DNA of 64,000 bases from Distichodus sexfasciatus (Eukaryota > Chordata > Actinopteri > Characiformes > Distichodontidae), in NCBI GenBank assembly GCA_032718565.1, contig JAVGVS010000162.1, forward strand, positions 444,833 to 508,832, in the 5' to 3' direction. Positions 22,796-34,510 of this stretch are shown here, piece by piece. Each line of letters begins with the position of its first letter. The first letter of the stretch is position 1. A model generated the notes under the pieces. It was not told the origin of the DNA. It did no database searches and worked only from the letters and a program-made list of their open reading frames with translations. Both the position numbers and the translations under genes were made by a program.

Positions 22796-25069
22796 TAAGA
22801 GTTAAAATTAGACTAGGATAACGGCTTAAGTTAGCTACATATAGCAGTAACTACAAACAGAAGATTGATTGTAAATTAAGTTTTCTTATTTAAAGAATTA
22901 TAGAAAAAAGCCTGTATATGTGTTTTCTGGGAAGATAAATATTAATTTACAAATACATTTTAAGACAGAAGGTGTGGCACTGTATAAAATCTGACCAGGC
23001 ATTTTACCACATTTTACCCCTAGGCATTTTATCACATAGTCTAGACAAATCAGTTTATACTGGAAAAGTTGGTAACAGGCCCTAAGCAAATGACAGGGAG
23101 CACTCATTCTTTCATTCATTGTCTACGTGTAGTAGTAAATAAATGTGATGACTAATGAATGCCTAATAATAAAAATTTAGCAAGTGGTGCATAATAAACT
23201 AAAAGTTAAAAAATCGATCCAAAAGACCAGCTACAAAGCATTCTGGTGGAAGGGCTGTCAATATACCGTATTTGTTCCTGAAAATTATTTTATTTCCATA
23301 CGTACAAGTTTTACCTCAAAACATATAAATTAGCTATTTCTATAGGCAACTTTTATCTGTAAAATGATAATTGCTTACTATTGACCCTTGCGTAGCATAA
23401 AGTTAATGAATGAACACAATGTTTTTGGGACAACTGCTGAAAAATCAACAGAGCTGATGATACATAATATTATGCAGAAGGTTGTATTGTTGTGGTTGTG
23501 TAGTGTATATAAACTACATGGAATTCCCGATCCAACCAATGTGAAATAAGAGCAGACAGAGCTCTTATAAGAAGCTTTTTCAAAAGGAATTAGCAAGTTT
23601 ACTAAGAGCTTTTTTACTCATTCTGATTCTGATACACATCACATTTCACATATTTCCCTTATTTTGCTAGGAAACGCTTAATTAAATACACATTGAATGC
23701 AATTAATACAATAATAACCCATGAGTTAATAGGCCAATTATCAAAATGAGGTTGCTCATGGGTTCTTACCATTTAATTCTTCTGAATGCTGGGGATGCTG
23801 GGGAAGTCTGACCTTTGGCAAAAGGACAGAATTTGCCAACATAAGTAGCTGATGGATTTTAAATACATTTTGTTATGTTAATCTGCCGGAGCAGAGAATA
23901 GGACAATCCAATGGTTACAACATGCTATGAAATGCATAAGTATAGGCACTTCTTACTAGTTAATCACCAAACTGGCATGCACATTATAACATAACCTTAT
24001 TAATCTAAGCCACATTATTTATTGTCGTTTGGATCCTGTTTAATGTGATGTTACATGTCTCAGGTAGTCATAATGTAGGAGTTTTCGTTTGTGTTTCAGT
24101 GTTGGGAAATGTGCTTTTTTCAATTTTTTGCTGGCGTTTGATTCTAGCAGTGACAGGCTTTTCAGAGGCCCTCTTTCTCTCTCTGTCTATGTCTGTCTCT
24201 TTCCCTCATTCTGTCTCTCAGGCCTCTCTGTTAAAAAAACCATGTGGCAGCCCTACCCAGGTTAGGACCCCCATTGGGAACCAGGACCTCTATACATATA
24301 CTGCTAGCTGCCTTTGAGTCTGAGGCTAAAACTCAGTCAAGGACATGAAAGCTTGCCATGGTAAAGGTTATGTGTGGTGTGCAAGTGCTACTGCCAAACA
24401 AGCTTTGATTTTCTTGGCTGCATTTCTGATTTTGTACTTTCAACTTAAGGAAAAGCTGATCTCAGAGAAAACAAATGCACTGCTCTGTGGTGCTTTTAAG
24501 TCATGGCTTGCATTCTGTTCTTAAAAAGTAAAACTATCAACAGTCACTTCTGGTGTGGTAGCATTAAAATTAGTTGTGCAAAAGCACCTTTTTCTGAATT
24601 TGAGACCATAGTCCAGAACTGTGCCTATACTAGGGTTAGACTTTATAGTAAAGATTTCTTGGACACCAATGGAAAGTGTCCTGTTAAGATTAAACATTAG
24701 TGGAATTTAGCATTAGCTAGAAGAAATTAGGGATAGTTAGGATAGGGATGGTTAATAACTAGAAATTGAACTTTGACTTGAAATTGATTGATTTGTGATT
24801 GTCATACTTGCCTTATAAAAATTTATGTAGAAGATATACTATAGAAGGTGTACCACTCAATAGGATACAGGATATTTGGACCTTGAACTCCTTCAATAAA
24901 TCAATTTGAGCGTGCAAATCTTAAAATTAAGATATGCAAGGAACCCAGCCAAGTTTCTTTCTAGGGCTGCCCAATTAATCATGGTAAAATTGTGATCTCA
25001 ATTCTCAACTCAGTTATAAATTATGACGATTCTTCTACATTCTTCAACACATGCTCATGCTTGACTGTC
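22796..25069. other. AT-rich intergenic DNA
   Basis: No gene recognised. 24962-25005 (AGGGCTGCCCAATTAATCAT...) resembles the start of a common fish hAT-type repeat ('gggctgcacgattaatc'), but no matching right end was found. Confidence 0.35.
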
Positions 25070-25502
25070 TTCACCCTCGCGCTCCACTCTGCCTTCATTC
25101 TCGCACTCCACTCTCGCTTCCCACATGCGCTCCACTCTGTCATCACCCTCGTGCTCCACTCTGCCTTCATTCTCGCACTCCACTCTCGCTTCCCGCATGC
25201 GCTCCACTCTGTCATCACCCTCGTGCTCCACTCTGCCTTCACACTCGCGCTCATCTTTGCCTTCACCCTCGCACTCCACTCTATCTGCACACTCATGCTT
25301 CACTCAGCCTTCACACTTGTGCTTCACTCTCGTGCTCCACTATGGCTTCACTCTCACGCTCCACTCTAGCTTTACATTCACACTCCACCCTCATGCTCCA
25401 CTCTCCCTTCACACTCACGCTCAACTCTGCCTTCACACTCGCGCTCCACTCTGCCTGCACACTCGCGACCACTCTCCCTTCATGCTTGCGCTCCACTCTG
25501 AG
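25070..25502. repeat. 24-bp minisatellite with 72-bp higher-order unit
   Basis: The basic unit is about CTCCACTCTGCCTTCACACT plus CGCG (24 bp), repeated roughly 18 times with divergence. Two consecutive 72-bp trimers (25087-25158 and 25159-25230) differ at one position. Because the unit is a multiple of three and lacks stop words on both strands, all six frames stay open, giving long artefactual repeat peptides (for example an 8-residue TLALHSAF-like period). I do not consider these proteins. Confidence 0.95.
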
Positions 25503-26507
25503 AAAAAGCATTTGAACATGTTTTGTGGTAAGATAAACATAAATAAAATATAATGTTGGAATATGTGGCTGTAATGTGGAACGTGAAGGTCGTGAAATGA
25601 GGATGATAGAGCGCAGACAATTGCTTTTCATGTTTCTGAATATATTAGGGGTTTATTTAATAAATGTATACATTTTCAGTGTGTATGTTTTATATGACAT
25701 GAATTCTATTATATGTAAGGAAGTTGATGGAATACACACGTCAACGAATCTTTTTGTTGCTACTTTTGGCTTCATATCGGAAAAATGTATATTTGTTCTG
25801 GCACAAATATAATACCGTACTATTCCATAGAGAACGTCAAAGTGTTTGAAAGTTGTAATTGAAAATCGTAATTCACATACTTTTTCCATAGAAAACCTCA
25901 CGTGTGCTTGAAAATTGCAATTCACATTTTTTCAAGAGTGCTTCAGCCTTACATCGTTCTGTTGCACACATTTTCCTTACGGTAAAAATTGACGTAAATC
26001 CCCACATTTAAGCCTGGTTTTTATATTCATAGAAAAACATGTCATTCAGATTTAAAGAGTAAAGACTCAGTTCTGTGAAATCAGCATAGAGAACAAATGT
26101 TTGAGTGTAGATCTGTCATGTTTTGTAGTTTACATATTTTCTCTTTTGTAAGAGATTTAAAGGAGCATGGTATCATTTGTGGTGTTAATTAATACAAATG
26201 AACAAAACACAACAGCATACATTATTTAGACATCCATCATACAAGCATTTAAGAATGATAAACGTACACTACTTTCCCTACAATAATGTGCATATACTGT
26301 CCCTTGTCATGTAGGCCAGCACTGACCCTACATATGACAGCATTTATGGTATTTCACCCTATAGTATTTCAGTAATTCACCCTAAATACCACAATAACAA
26401 AGAGAAAGGTAATACATTCAATATATAAGCACCCATCATAGAACTCAAGGTCACATCACAACTAATAGACAATATTCTAAATGTAAACAGGTGACAACAA
26501 CAAAGGT
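25503..26507. other. AT-rich DNA, nothing recognised
   Basis: Between 25780 and 25980 a phrase is loosely repeated (CATAGA(G/A)AAC(G/C)TCA..TG..TGAAA.TTG.AATT at about 25828 and 25889). It suggests a short decayed tandem duplication. Confidence 0.35.
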
Positions 26508-26783
26508 AAAACAGGTCATTCATTCATTCATTATCCAAACTGCTTAATCCCTTGGGGGAGCTAATCCCGGGGCAACGGGTGCGAGGCGGGGAATGTCACA
26601 ACAACACTCTCAGTCATACCTTACAGGGCCAATTTAGATCAACCTATAGTGCATGCTTTTGGACTGTGGGAGAAAACCGGAGCACCCAGAGAAAACCAGC
26701 ACGAACATGGGAAGAGCTCACAAATTCCACACAGAAAGACCCTACGGCCGACCAGGGAATCAAACCCAGGAAAACAGGTCATT
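26508..26783 (-). mobile_element. SINE-A, 5'-truncated copy with perfect 13-bp target duplication
   Basis: AAAACAGGTCATT occurs at 26508-26520 and 26771-26783. Between them lies a minus-strand SINE-A body, from the B-box region (CCTGGGTTTGATTCCCTGG) to an (ATGA)n tail. The head upstream of the B box is missing, as expected of incomplete reverse transcription. Confidence 0.92.
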
Positions 26784-28115
26784 AAAATGAATTTATAAAA
26801 GTTCTACACAAAGTTATTTTCTTAAATACTGTAACAAATCCAAGGAAGAGGACTATTGAGGTCAGAAGAGATGCAGGTGGAGGAAGATGCTTCTGTGGGT
26901 TAGTAGAGCACACCAAGTTCTGAACTTCTGAATTAAAGATACGGGACAAAAATGTACATGATATTCCTTTAGTTTCTCTCATTTTACAGTATTGGATTGA
27001 CAGTTTGGTTCAACTACATATCCCCTTTTCAGCCAAATGAAGCTAAAAGAAAGGGAAGGCTAGCAAATTGAACACACCATGGATTCAGGTGTGATCTTCA
27101 TCCTTCATCACAAACAATCTCTGGAACACTGAGTCAGGATCTCTGACTGTTGATTTGATAATTCCCTCTACCAGTATTTCCTCTTTTTAATTTGTTGCCA
27201 GTCAGACATGTTTTAGTCTGTTCATTGTCTACTATTTGGTGTCCGTTTTATTCTGTTGGTTCACTGAGCATTTACACCTCCAGCTTTTTGTCTTCTCACA
27301 AACATGACAGTCTATTATGTCCTGAAAAAAATCCAATTAAAATGTAGTTTACTAATCCAGTCAGAGGTTATATAACAAGTACTCGATTAGTAGGTTATTG
27401 GTGTCGACCCCTACTATGCACATACACACATACACCCACACTCTTTTCATTCCCCTTTCCATTTTAGGCCACCCGGGGCACAATAGCAACCTTGAACTGC
27501 TGCATTCATTTAGTCAAATTGGCTCGCCTTCCTCTTGTTCAGAGGAAGTCATCCAAGACCTCTGTGTCTGATTGCATTAGGAGTGAGCTAAGCGTGGTAC
27601 CAGGGTGTCGGGGAGAGAGAAGTCCATCGGGAGAGGGAGCAAGTAATTAAACCCTATAAGTCAGGTTTTTCCATTCACAGAGGGTTACTAATGAATGAGG
27701 CCCCACCAAAACACCATACGTGCCCAGACCCACCCACACCGCAGGCAGAAAAAGAGGGGGGAGGTGAGGACAAATGAAGGAGAGAGTCTGAAACCAGAGG
27801 GAATGATGCAATGAGGCCTATCTGGTTTACCTGTGTCGGATTAGTGGATGGGAGATGAAGTAGCCATGGTGAATGTCAAGTTCTTGCATAGGGCAGAAGA
27901 GAACTGCTGTTGACCTTGTATGTCTCACCAGGCCTTGACAGTAATAAATGAAATAAAAGCACCTTACTGAGAATATATGAATGCAGTGTGTATGTATTTA
28001 GTGCAATTTATTGAAGTCTTTATTAAACCTCAGCTCACTCATTAAATAGGGATCAATAAGAAGCATCAGGCATGTTTTTATGCACTGTTTTACAAACTGT
28101 GTGTGTGTTTTTTAC
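26784..28115. other. Mixed single-copy DNA
   Basis: 27480-27760 is repeat-free and of balanced composition, with phrases such as GCAAGTAATTAAACCCTATA, a weak candidate for conserved non-coding DNA. No gene was recognised. Confidence 0.35.
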
Positions 28116-28312
28116 GCAAGGCGGGGACCAACCCTGGGCCGGCGTCAACACACCGCAGGACACACTCACAAAACCACACTCACATTCACACCTTATGGGG
28201 CCAATTTAGAGTTGCCAAATAATCTATATTGCATGCTTTTGGACTGTGGGAGAAAGCTGGAGCACCTGGAGGAAACCCACACGAACACAGGGAGAGCAAA
28301 CAAACTCCATCA
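28116..28312 (-). mobile_element. SINE-A internal fragment
   Basis: The body phrases GGCGGGGACCAACCCTGGGC, CCTTATGGGGCCAATTTAGA and CTTTTGGACTGTGGGAGAAA are present. Both head and tail are missing and no duplication flanks it. Confidence 0.75.
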
Positions 28313-29856
28313 CTCGCCATTGTTTACGAAGCCAACGGATGTAAAAGTCATTGTAACATGATGTAATTCATTCTTTTTTCCAGGATTCTGATTGGCTGGC
28401 TCTAAACAGCTCTTGATGGCATATTTATCTGGATTTGTGTACAAAGTTACTTTCGAAAGCACAAGAAAAAAACATCCTGGCTTCAATCTTAGCTTTAATT
28501 GTTTAATCTTTTCATATAAAATACAAATTGTTAACACAATGGCAAAAAACCCTGCCACACAAAGAACATATTAACAAAACGGACACGCACACAGTGTAAA
28601 ACAAGTCCAGCTTTGTATTCCTCCTCTTATTTCAGATGGCAATCAGCCTGATTTGTGTAGCAGGCAACATCTCACAACATCGATCAGGCATGATTGAGCT
28701 GCTCAGCCCCACTCCCCATTCATTTGGCAACTCTAATGACCCGTGCACCTCCAACACCTCAAACTTCTAATCTTTATTGGCTCGGTGGGCTTAGCTTTTA
28801 GCAAGCCTTTAAACTGTATCATTATCACAGTTTCATCATTATCTGAGGGACTAATCCACACAGCTATTACTGCTCCATTTGTGCTTCAAATAAAGAGATT
28901 TTCAATTCCCCACCTACCACGCTGCCCTCATATCAATCATCTAATTGTTTTCTGCTTTTCTTTGTTCTCTTCATGTTCAAAGCAGTTAAATATAAACAAG
29001 TCAATGTGGCAACACCACCAGACACAGGTTATTTATTGCCAATTACATTGTCTGCTTTGTAAAAATGCAGAGCAAAAATGTATAATATGTATTATATCTA
29101 CCCAAATGGTACATGAACCAAAAATATTGGATTATTATTTTATCCACAGAATCTGTTTCCTGCTAGTGCAATGAGACACTGTGTGTGATCAAATTAACTG
29201 CATGCTACAACCCTTACTCAAATGTGCTGATACACTTTTAACCCCCTGATATCTGTATGAAATATGAAATCCAATTAAAATAATTGTATTATCTGTTCCC
29301 GATAATTCTTCCCTAATGACCAGCTTTTAGAAAGAGATTTATGCGCTGTGTTTCATCTGACATCTCTAGCAAGCCCAATCACAGTAATCCCCTCTGCCAA
29401 TTGCTAAATCTAGCTCAAACTGAGAAGACCGATTAACAAAGGAACAGAGACCTTCAAGCACTTTAACAGCGTGTCATGGCCTTACAGATTTGGCCTGATA
29501 TGTAATTGCTTGTTCATTTAGGACCCTCTTTTCAGGAGAATGTAGAAGCGGTTAAACGTCAATGTCCTCTTCAAGCTACCACCGGACCAAAAGTTAACCA
29601 GATATTGGAGTGTTACGTGTAGAGGACACTAGTATGGGATTAAGCTTTCTCTAGTATAGCAGCTCCTATAGGGATAGTTTTGTAAAAATGGTCAGCAGTG
29701 ATGTATAAACTGCCTGAAACACACCTAAGGAAAAAGTAAAGATTTATAAATAAATACAAATAAATGGACTTCAGTAAAAATTAACTATCAGAATTACTTA
29801 GCAAAGTATCTGGTATCAAATATAAATACATGTAAAAAATACTGAGCCATTACAAG
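28313..29856. other. Gene-free stretch, possible conserved non-coding DNA
   Basis: 28640-29500 is free of recognised repeats, with many ATTA/TAAT cores and CAATCA-type words. A 143-codon forward frame (28743-29174) shows no domain. Conservation cannot be tested here. Confidence 0.3.
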
Positions 29857-29925
29857 TAGAGCTATAATATTCGGTTCCTTTTTAGGATTCGGCTCGCTCT
29901 GAGTGACTCACTAAACTGATCCAGG

Positions 29926-30449
29926 TGTCACGGGTGTGGTCGGCATGACAAGAGTCGAGGTACTCAGTTGCAAACCTTTTATTGACAAAACTTCAAACAG
30001 AAACAGGCACAAGGGCCACAAACAAAACAAACTCTCTTTCTTGAGAAACTCCGAGCAGCATGCAGACACAGGAGGAGTAGTGTGAGGGTAGACTGACAGC
30101 AAACAATGGGAAAACTCAAACCTACATACGGAGAATTAAAGAAGGAACAGGATTAATTGAACAAGGGAAAACCAATGGGGAAGCAAACTGGAAAATGAGA
30201 AGAATTAACTAATGAAGGAGAAACCAATGAAAACTAGGGGCAGGACTGAAACAAACAAGAACAAGGTGGGATAACTAATAATACTGATCTACCAATGGGG
30301 CACAATGGGAAGGCGGGACAAAATCAAGACAGACAGGAGAGACAAGACAGAACTGAATACATCCAACCAAAGGAAACGGCGGCATCTGCTGGCCGCTCAG
30401 CAGATTTGAGGACGGCCTGTTATGGCCAAAGTCCAGGGGGGCCATAACA
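29926..30449 (-). mobile_element. Solo LTR, 524 bp, 5-bp target duplication
   Basis: The segment begins TGTCACGGGTG and ends GGCCATAACA, so it has TG...CA termini with TGT/ACA inversion. CCAGG flanks it on both sides (29921-29925 and 30450-30454). On the minus strand it reads TGTTATGGCC..., contains CAATAAAAGG (poly(A) signal) near its 3' end, and finishes ACCCGTGACA, the order U3-R-U5. No internal region or partner LTR follows, so it is a solo LTR left by recombination between two LTRs. A Ty3/Gypsy source is likely but not shown. Confidence 0.88.
29978..29983 (-). terminator. LTR poly(A) signal
   Basis: A minus-strand AATAAA lies about 50 bp from the 3' end of the LTR, the usual R/U5 position. 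Confidence 0.55.
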
Positions 30450-30708
30450 CCAGGTGTGCGAGTCACTTGAGTCAATATTGCCAAATCGCCAGCTGAATTG
30501 TTTGTTTTTCATAGAAGAAAGTATACGTGGCTTAAGATGAGAATAAATGCACTTCCAAATAAATGACAGAGTGTCAAGACAAGGCTAGCAAAGTTTCAAA
30601 TATTTATTTTCTGTTGGCACTAGAGGAAGTTAACTGGCGGATTTACTCATGGTATATGCTTCAAGGAGTGCTAACCCACTTGTGTGAGCGATTCAGATTC
30701 GGCTATGT

Positions 30709-30778
30709 GTTTTTGGCTCTAGAGGAAGTTAACTGACAGACAGGAGTCTGTCGGTTAACTTCCTCTAGAGCCAAAAAC
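30709..30778. repeat. 70-bp near-perfect palindrome
   Basis: The arms 30709-30741 and 30746-30778 pair at 32 of 33 positions (one T:G at 30734/30753) around a 4-bp loop. The core arm motif CTAGAGGAAGTTAACTG occurs a third time, unpaired, at about 30623-30639. Confidence 0.92.
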
Positions 30779-31142
30779 TCATTAAAGTGTGCGCTTCATG
30801 CCATGCTACTGACTCGACTGCCACGAGTCCCATAGTCTATAAAGAGGATTCAACTCTGTAGGAAGGTCTTAAGATCCCTCTTTTGAGTGTGTTGGTGTAA
30901 ACGAACTAAGTTATGACATTTTTAGCAGCTATACTTGCTACTATGGCTATATTAATCTTGTAATGAGTTTGAAATGATTATAAGAGGTATGCACATGATG
31001 GGGCTTATATTTTAGTCATGGTGTAGTTAAGACTCGATGTATTCAGGTTAATGGAGACCTTAGATTTGTGACTCATGAGTTATTTAATGGATCCAGGTGA
31101 TTCACCCGGGCGAGTCATGATTCGCCCTGCTCTATTTACTTG

Positions 31143-32168
31143 TGAAGTTTTAAATTTAAGTTTGTACTTTTAATTTTTTTCAAAATAGGATATGAATTCT
31201 ATAATTTCATAATCCCCAAAAATGACCATTCACACTGGCAAGTTGAATATGCTCAGCTGTTTTATATTCAAGAAATAGGATATTCCTACCTGGAACACAA
31301 AAACCTGAAGATAATATCCAACGTAAACACTTAAAATTGTACAGCAAAATACAATAATAAAGTATAATTACTATAAAAAGTTATTTTCTATAATGGATCT
31401 TTTTCAGCACCTCGTTATTCTGTTGCTGGCTGGGCCTAATCAGCACTCCTTACAGCTTATTGTTCAGCATTAACAATTTAAATTGTTTTCGCATTCCGTC
31501 TTTCCAATTGCTGTTTTGCTACACCCCAAGTAGCACATAATGAGTTTCCACTTTGAGACTCCTCACTTCCAGACTAGATCAAGAATAGATCGCCCCTCTG
31601 CCGCTGCATTAAAAATATATTAATAATGGCCAACAGAGACATATACAAGGGGCCCATGCAGCCCAGAGGCCGCAGTTAGTGGAAATTGTTTTAATGAGAA
31701 TGCAGTGATGTAGAAAAGCTCAGTGAGCCACCATCTTGGTTTCATTTCCGGTAAACAAGAACACTTCCACATTCTTTGTGGGAACAAATGTGAGTGCTGT
31801 TAAGCAGGAGATTCAAAGTATTGATCAGAGTTCTTGAAGTGGATAAGGAGAGGTTTCTTATGTTCAAAATGAAAGATATTATTCAGGCTGACTCTGAGGC
31901 AGTAATGCAGCTCTATCACTGAATCTCTGTTTTCAGATGATTTATAAATGTTGTTTTTTGGACCTGTTATTTTTTGATGGCTTATCAGAAAATCATAGCT
32001 ATGTAAGACTTCTTTTGAACTGCTTTAAACTAAAATCTTTTTCAACTATATAAAAAAAAATCAATATTCAAATTCAATATTTTGCATGTCTGAACAATGT
32101 TTTAGGCAATGCTTTGCAAAAAAAAAATTCAGACTTTCATTGCTTTATACTAATGTTTATATCTATTT
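31143..32168. other. Single-copy DNA, possible regulatory segment
   Basis: 31395-31700 is repeat-free and contains CTAATCAGCA and an A/T-rich MEF2-like word, and is a weak conserved non-coding candidate. No gene was recognised. Confidence 0.3.
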
Positions 32169-32282
32169 AGGGGGCCATGCAGTGGAACACTGCGTGGTAC
32201 CCTATTGTTATTGTGCCAATTTTTTAGGGGGCCATGCAGTGGAACACTGCGTGGTACCCTATTGTTATTGTGCCAATTTTTT
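32169..32282. repeat. 57-bp tandem duplication containing a hairpin
   Basis: Two essentially identical 57-bp units (32169-32225, 32226-32282) lie head to tail. Each contains GCAGTGGAACACTGC, a perfect 6-bp-arm inverted repeat extended by CCA/TGG. The unit starts with the terminal repeat of the larger element, so the element end has itself been duplicated. Confidence 0.93.
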
Positions 32283-34510
32283 TTTTCTGCCTTAAAACGC
32301 GTTGTGGCAGGTAGGTCCGGTACTTCACCCACTACTCAGGCAAAAAAAATTGCAGCAAAATAAGCTATTTTGCAATTTTCCAAAAAAAAAATAAATAGCA
32401 TTTTGTTGAATAAATGGTTAACCGTAGCTCTGATTCTCAAAAACCTTATATCATCTTATTCTTTGGTTTAAGACGAATTTTTTAGACCCTTGCATCTATT
32501 TCTGCCGTATTTGATTTTTTGAAAATTTGCATAAAATGAAATCCCATCTTTTTCGAACTCGTCCCTGGATTTCTGTCCAATCTGCTTGCAACCAGTATCA
32601 TTTGAATCCCAAGACACTCTTCTTTAATTATTATTGAGCACATTCTTAATTAAGGTCTTCATTTTTATGTAATATGCAAATAAATGGGCTTGGCTTGGCG
32701 TAGGACTGCAAACCCATACACCGAGTGTCATAGAAATTCGGCTCTGGGTGGGCAACAGCTTTGAAATTTGGCAGGTAGGTCCTTGACTCTATCCAATATT
32801 GAGAAAAAAAAATTTGCGCCACTTTGCCCATATTTCAACAGTTTAAACCTCACGTACTATTCAGGCAAAAAAATAATAATTGCACCACTCTACCACTTGG
32901 TGGCGCTAATAAGCTATTATGCTTTTTCCGTAATACCTTTTGAATCGTAGCTCTGATTCTTAAAAATCTTATACCATCTTATTTCTTAGGTCAAGACGAA
33001 TCGTAATAAACCCTTGTATCTGTTTTTCCCATATTGGATTTTTCTTTAATCGGCATAATTAGTAAACTAGATCCTGGATTTTTATCCAATCTGCATGTAA
33101 CTGGTATTATTTGAATCCCAAGACATTCCTTTTTAATTATTATCGAGTATATTTTTAATTTAGGTTTTCATTTGACTGTATTTTTTTAAAATAAAGGTGC
33201 TCGAATTTGTATAGTAATGCAGTGCCACACACTGAATATCATAGAAATCTAGCTCTGAGTGAGCTACCGCTAATTTTCATAATATGAAATTGTATTATTT
33301 AAATCTCAGCATATTCTTCTTTAATAGTTATTGAGCACATTTTTCATTTACCTATTCATATGGCTACATTATGCAAATCAATACTTTGAAACAAATTCAG
33401 CAAGACATATGTTTGGATAAGGAAACTTTACTATGATTTACAGTTTTTAGACACTCTCTTACCATACCATATTATTCCTTGGGTTAATACAATTTTTTTA
33501 GACCCCAGCATCTATTTCTGCCTTATTTGATTTTTTGCTAATTTGTATAAAATGAAAACTCATCTTTTTTGAACTCGTCCCTGGATTTTTGTCCAATCTG
33601 CATGCAACTGGTATCATTTGAATCCCAAGACACTCTTCTTTAATTATTATCAAGCACATTTTTAATTCAGGTCTTCATTGTCCTGTAATATGCAAATAAA
33701 TGTGCTCGGCTTGGCATAGGACTGCAACACCACACACCGAGTGTCATAGAAATCCAGCTCTGGGTGGGCTACAGCTTTGAAATTTGCCAGTGAGGTCCGG
33801 GACCCTTACTACTACTCAGGAAAAAAAATTGCGCCACTCCCCCGAAATTCAAACAGTCCAAACCCCACCCACTACTCAGGCAAAAAAAAAAAATTGCACC
33901 AGTTGGCCAGTTGGTGGTGCTAATAAGCTATTTTGCGTTTTGCCTAATAACTTTTGAACCGTAGCTCTGATTCTCTAAAATCTTATACCATCTTACTCCT
34001 TGGGTGAAGAGGAATCTTTCTAGACCCTCGCATCTATTTGTGCCATATTGAATTTCTCGCTAATTTGCATAATATGCAAAACCATCTCTTACGAACTAGG
34101 CCCTGGATTTTTATCCAATCTACATGCAACTGGTATCATTTGAACTCCAAGACATTCTTCTTTAATCACTTTCAACCACATTTTTAATGTGGGTCTTCAT
34201 TTGGCTGTAATATACAAATAAATGTGGTGGGCTTGGCATAGGACTGCAATGCCACACACTGAGTGTCATAGAAATCTGGCTCTGGGTGGGCTACAGCTTA
34301 GAAATTTGGCAGGTAGGTCTGGTACCCCTCCCACTACTCAGGCAAAAAAAAATGCACCAATATGCCAGTTGGTGGCGCTATAATAAGCTATTTTGCCTAA
34401 TACGTTTTGAACCGTAGCACCCTAGATAAAAGGATGAAACGTGTCATATTTCAATGTCTGTCCACTTCGATTCATCAAAAGCTGATAAAGCTGCAAACTG
34501 CATGGCCCCC
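32170..34510. mobile_element. 2.3-kb element with 14-bp inverted ends and an internal repeat array
   Basis: GGGGGCCATGCAGT at 32170-32183 is the exact reverse complement of 34497-34510. Inside are about four diverged direct repeats of 0.46-0.52 kb. Each is marked by AGGTCCGG, ACTACTCAGGCAAAAAAA, CGTAGCTCTGATTCT, ATCCAATCTGCATGCAACTG and GTCATAGAAAT. Units begin near 32312, 32773, about 33290 (degraded) and 33794; a partial unit begins near 34314. No coding region is present. Ends plus internal satellite-like repeats suggest a non-autonomous DNA transposon (a Helitron-like relative is possible). No clear target duplication was found. Confidence 0.8.

Larger units (their letters stand above)
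29857..31134. mobile_element. Probable hAT-like non-autonomous element, split by a solo LTR
   Basis: The left edge is TAGAGCTATAATATTC and the inverted right edge is TAGAGCAGGGCGAATCATGA. Both sides then carry related GATTCG/ACTCGC/GATCCAGGTG words in opposite orientation. The 8 bp outside the edges, ATTACAAG and TTTACTTG, agree at 5 of 8 positions, as an old hAT duplication might. Only six terminal bases match strictly, so the boundaries are tentative. Confidence 0.4.

Noticed and set aside
25051..25631. Several overlapping 80-154-codon frames on both strands
   Set aside because: They are produced by a stop-free 24-bp tandem repeat; every frame is open for the same reason.
24962..25980. hAT element spanning the minisatellite (AGGGCTGCCCAATTAATC at the left)
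   Set aside because: No inverted right end or 8-bp duplication could be found.
28743..29174. 143-codon forward frame
   Set aside because: The composition is like AT-rich non-coding DNA (poly-Ile/Leu/Cys), with no domain. The region looks more like non-coding DNA.
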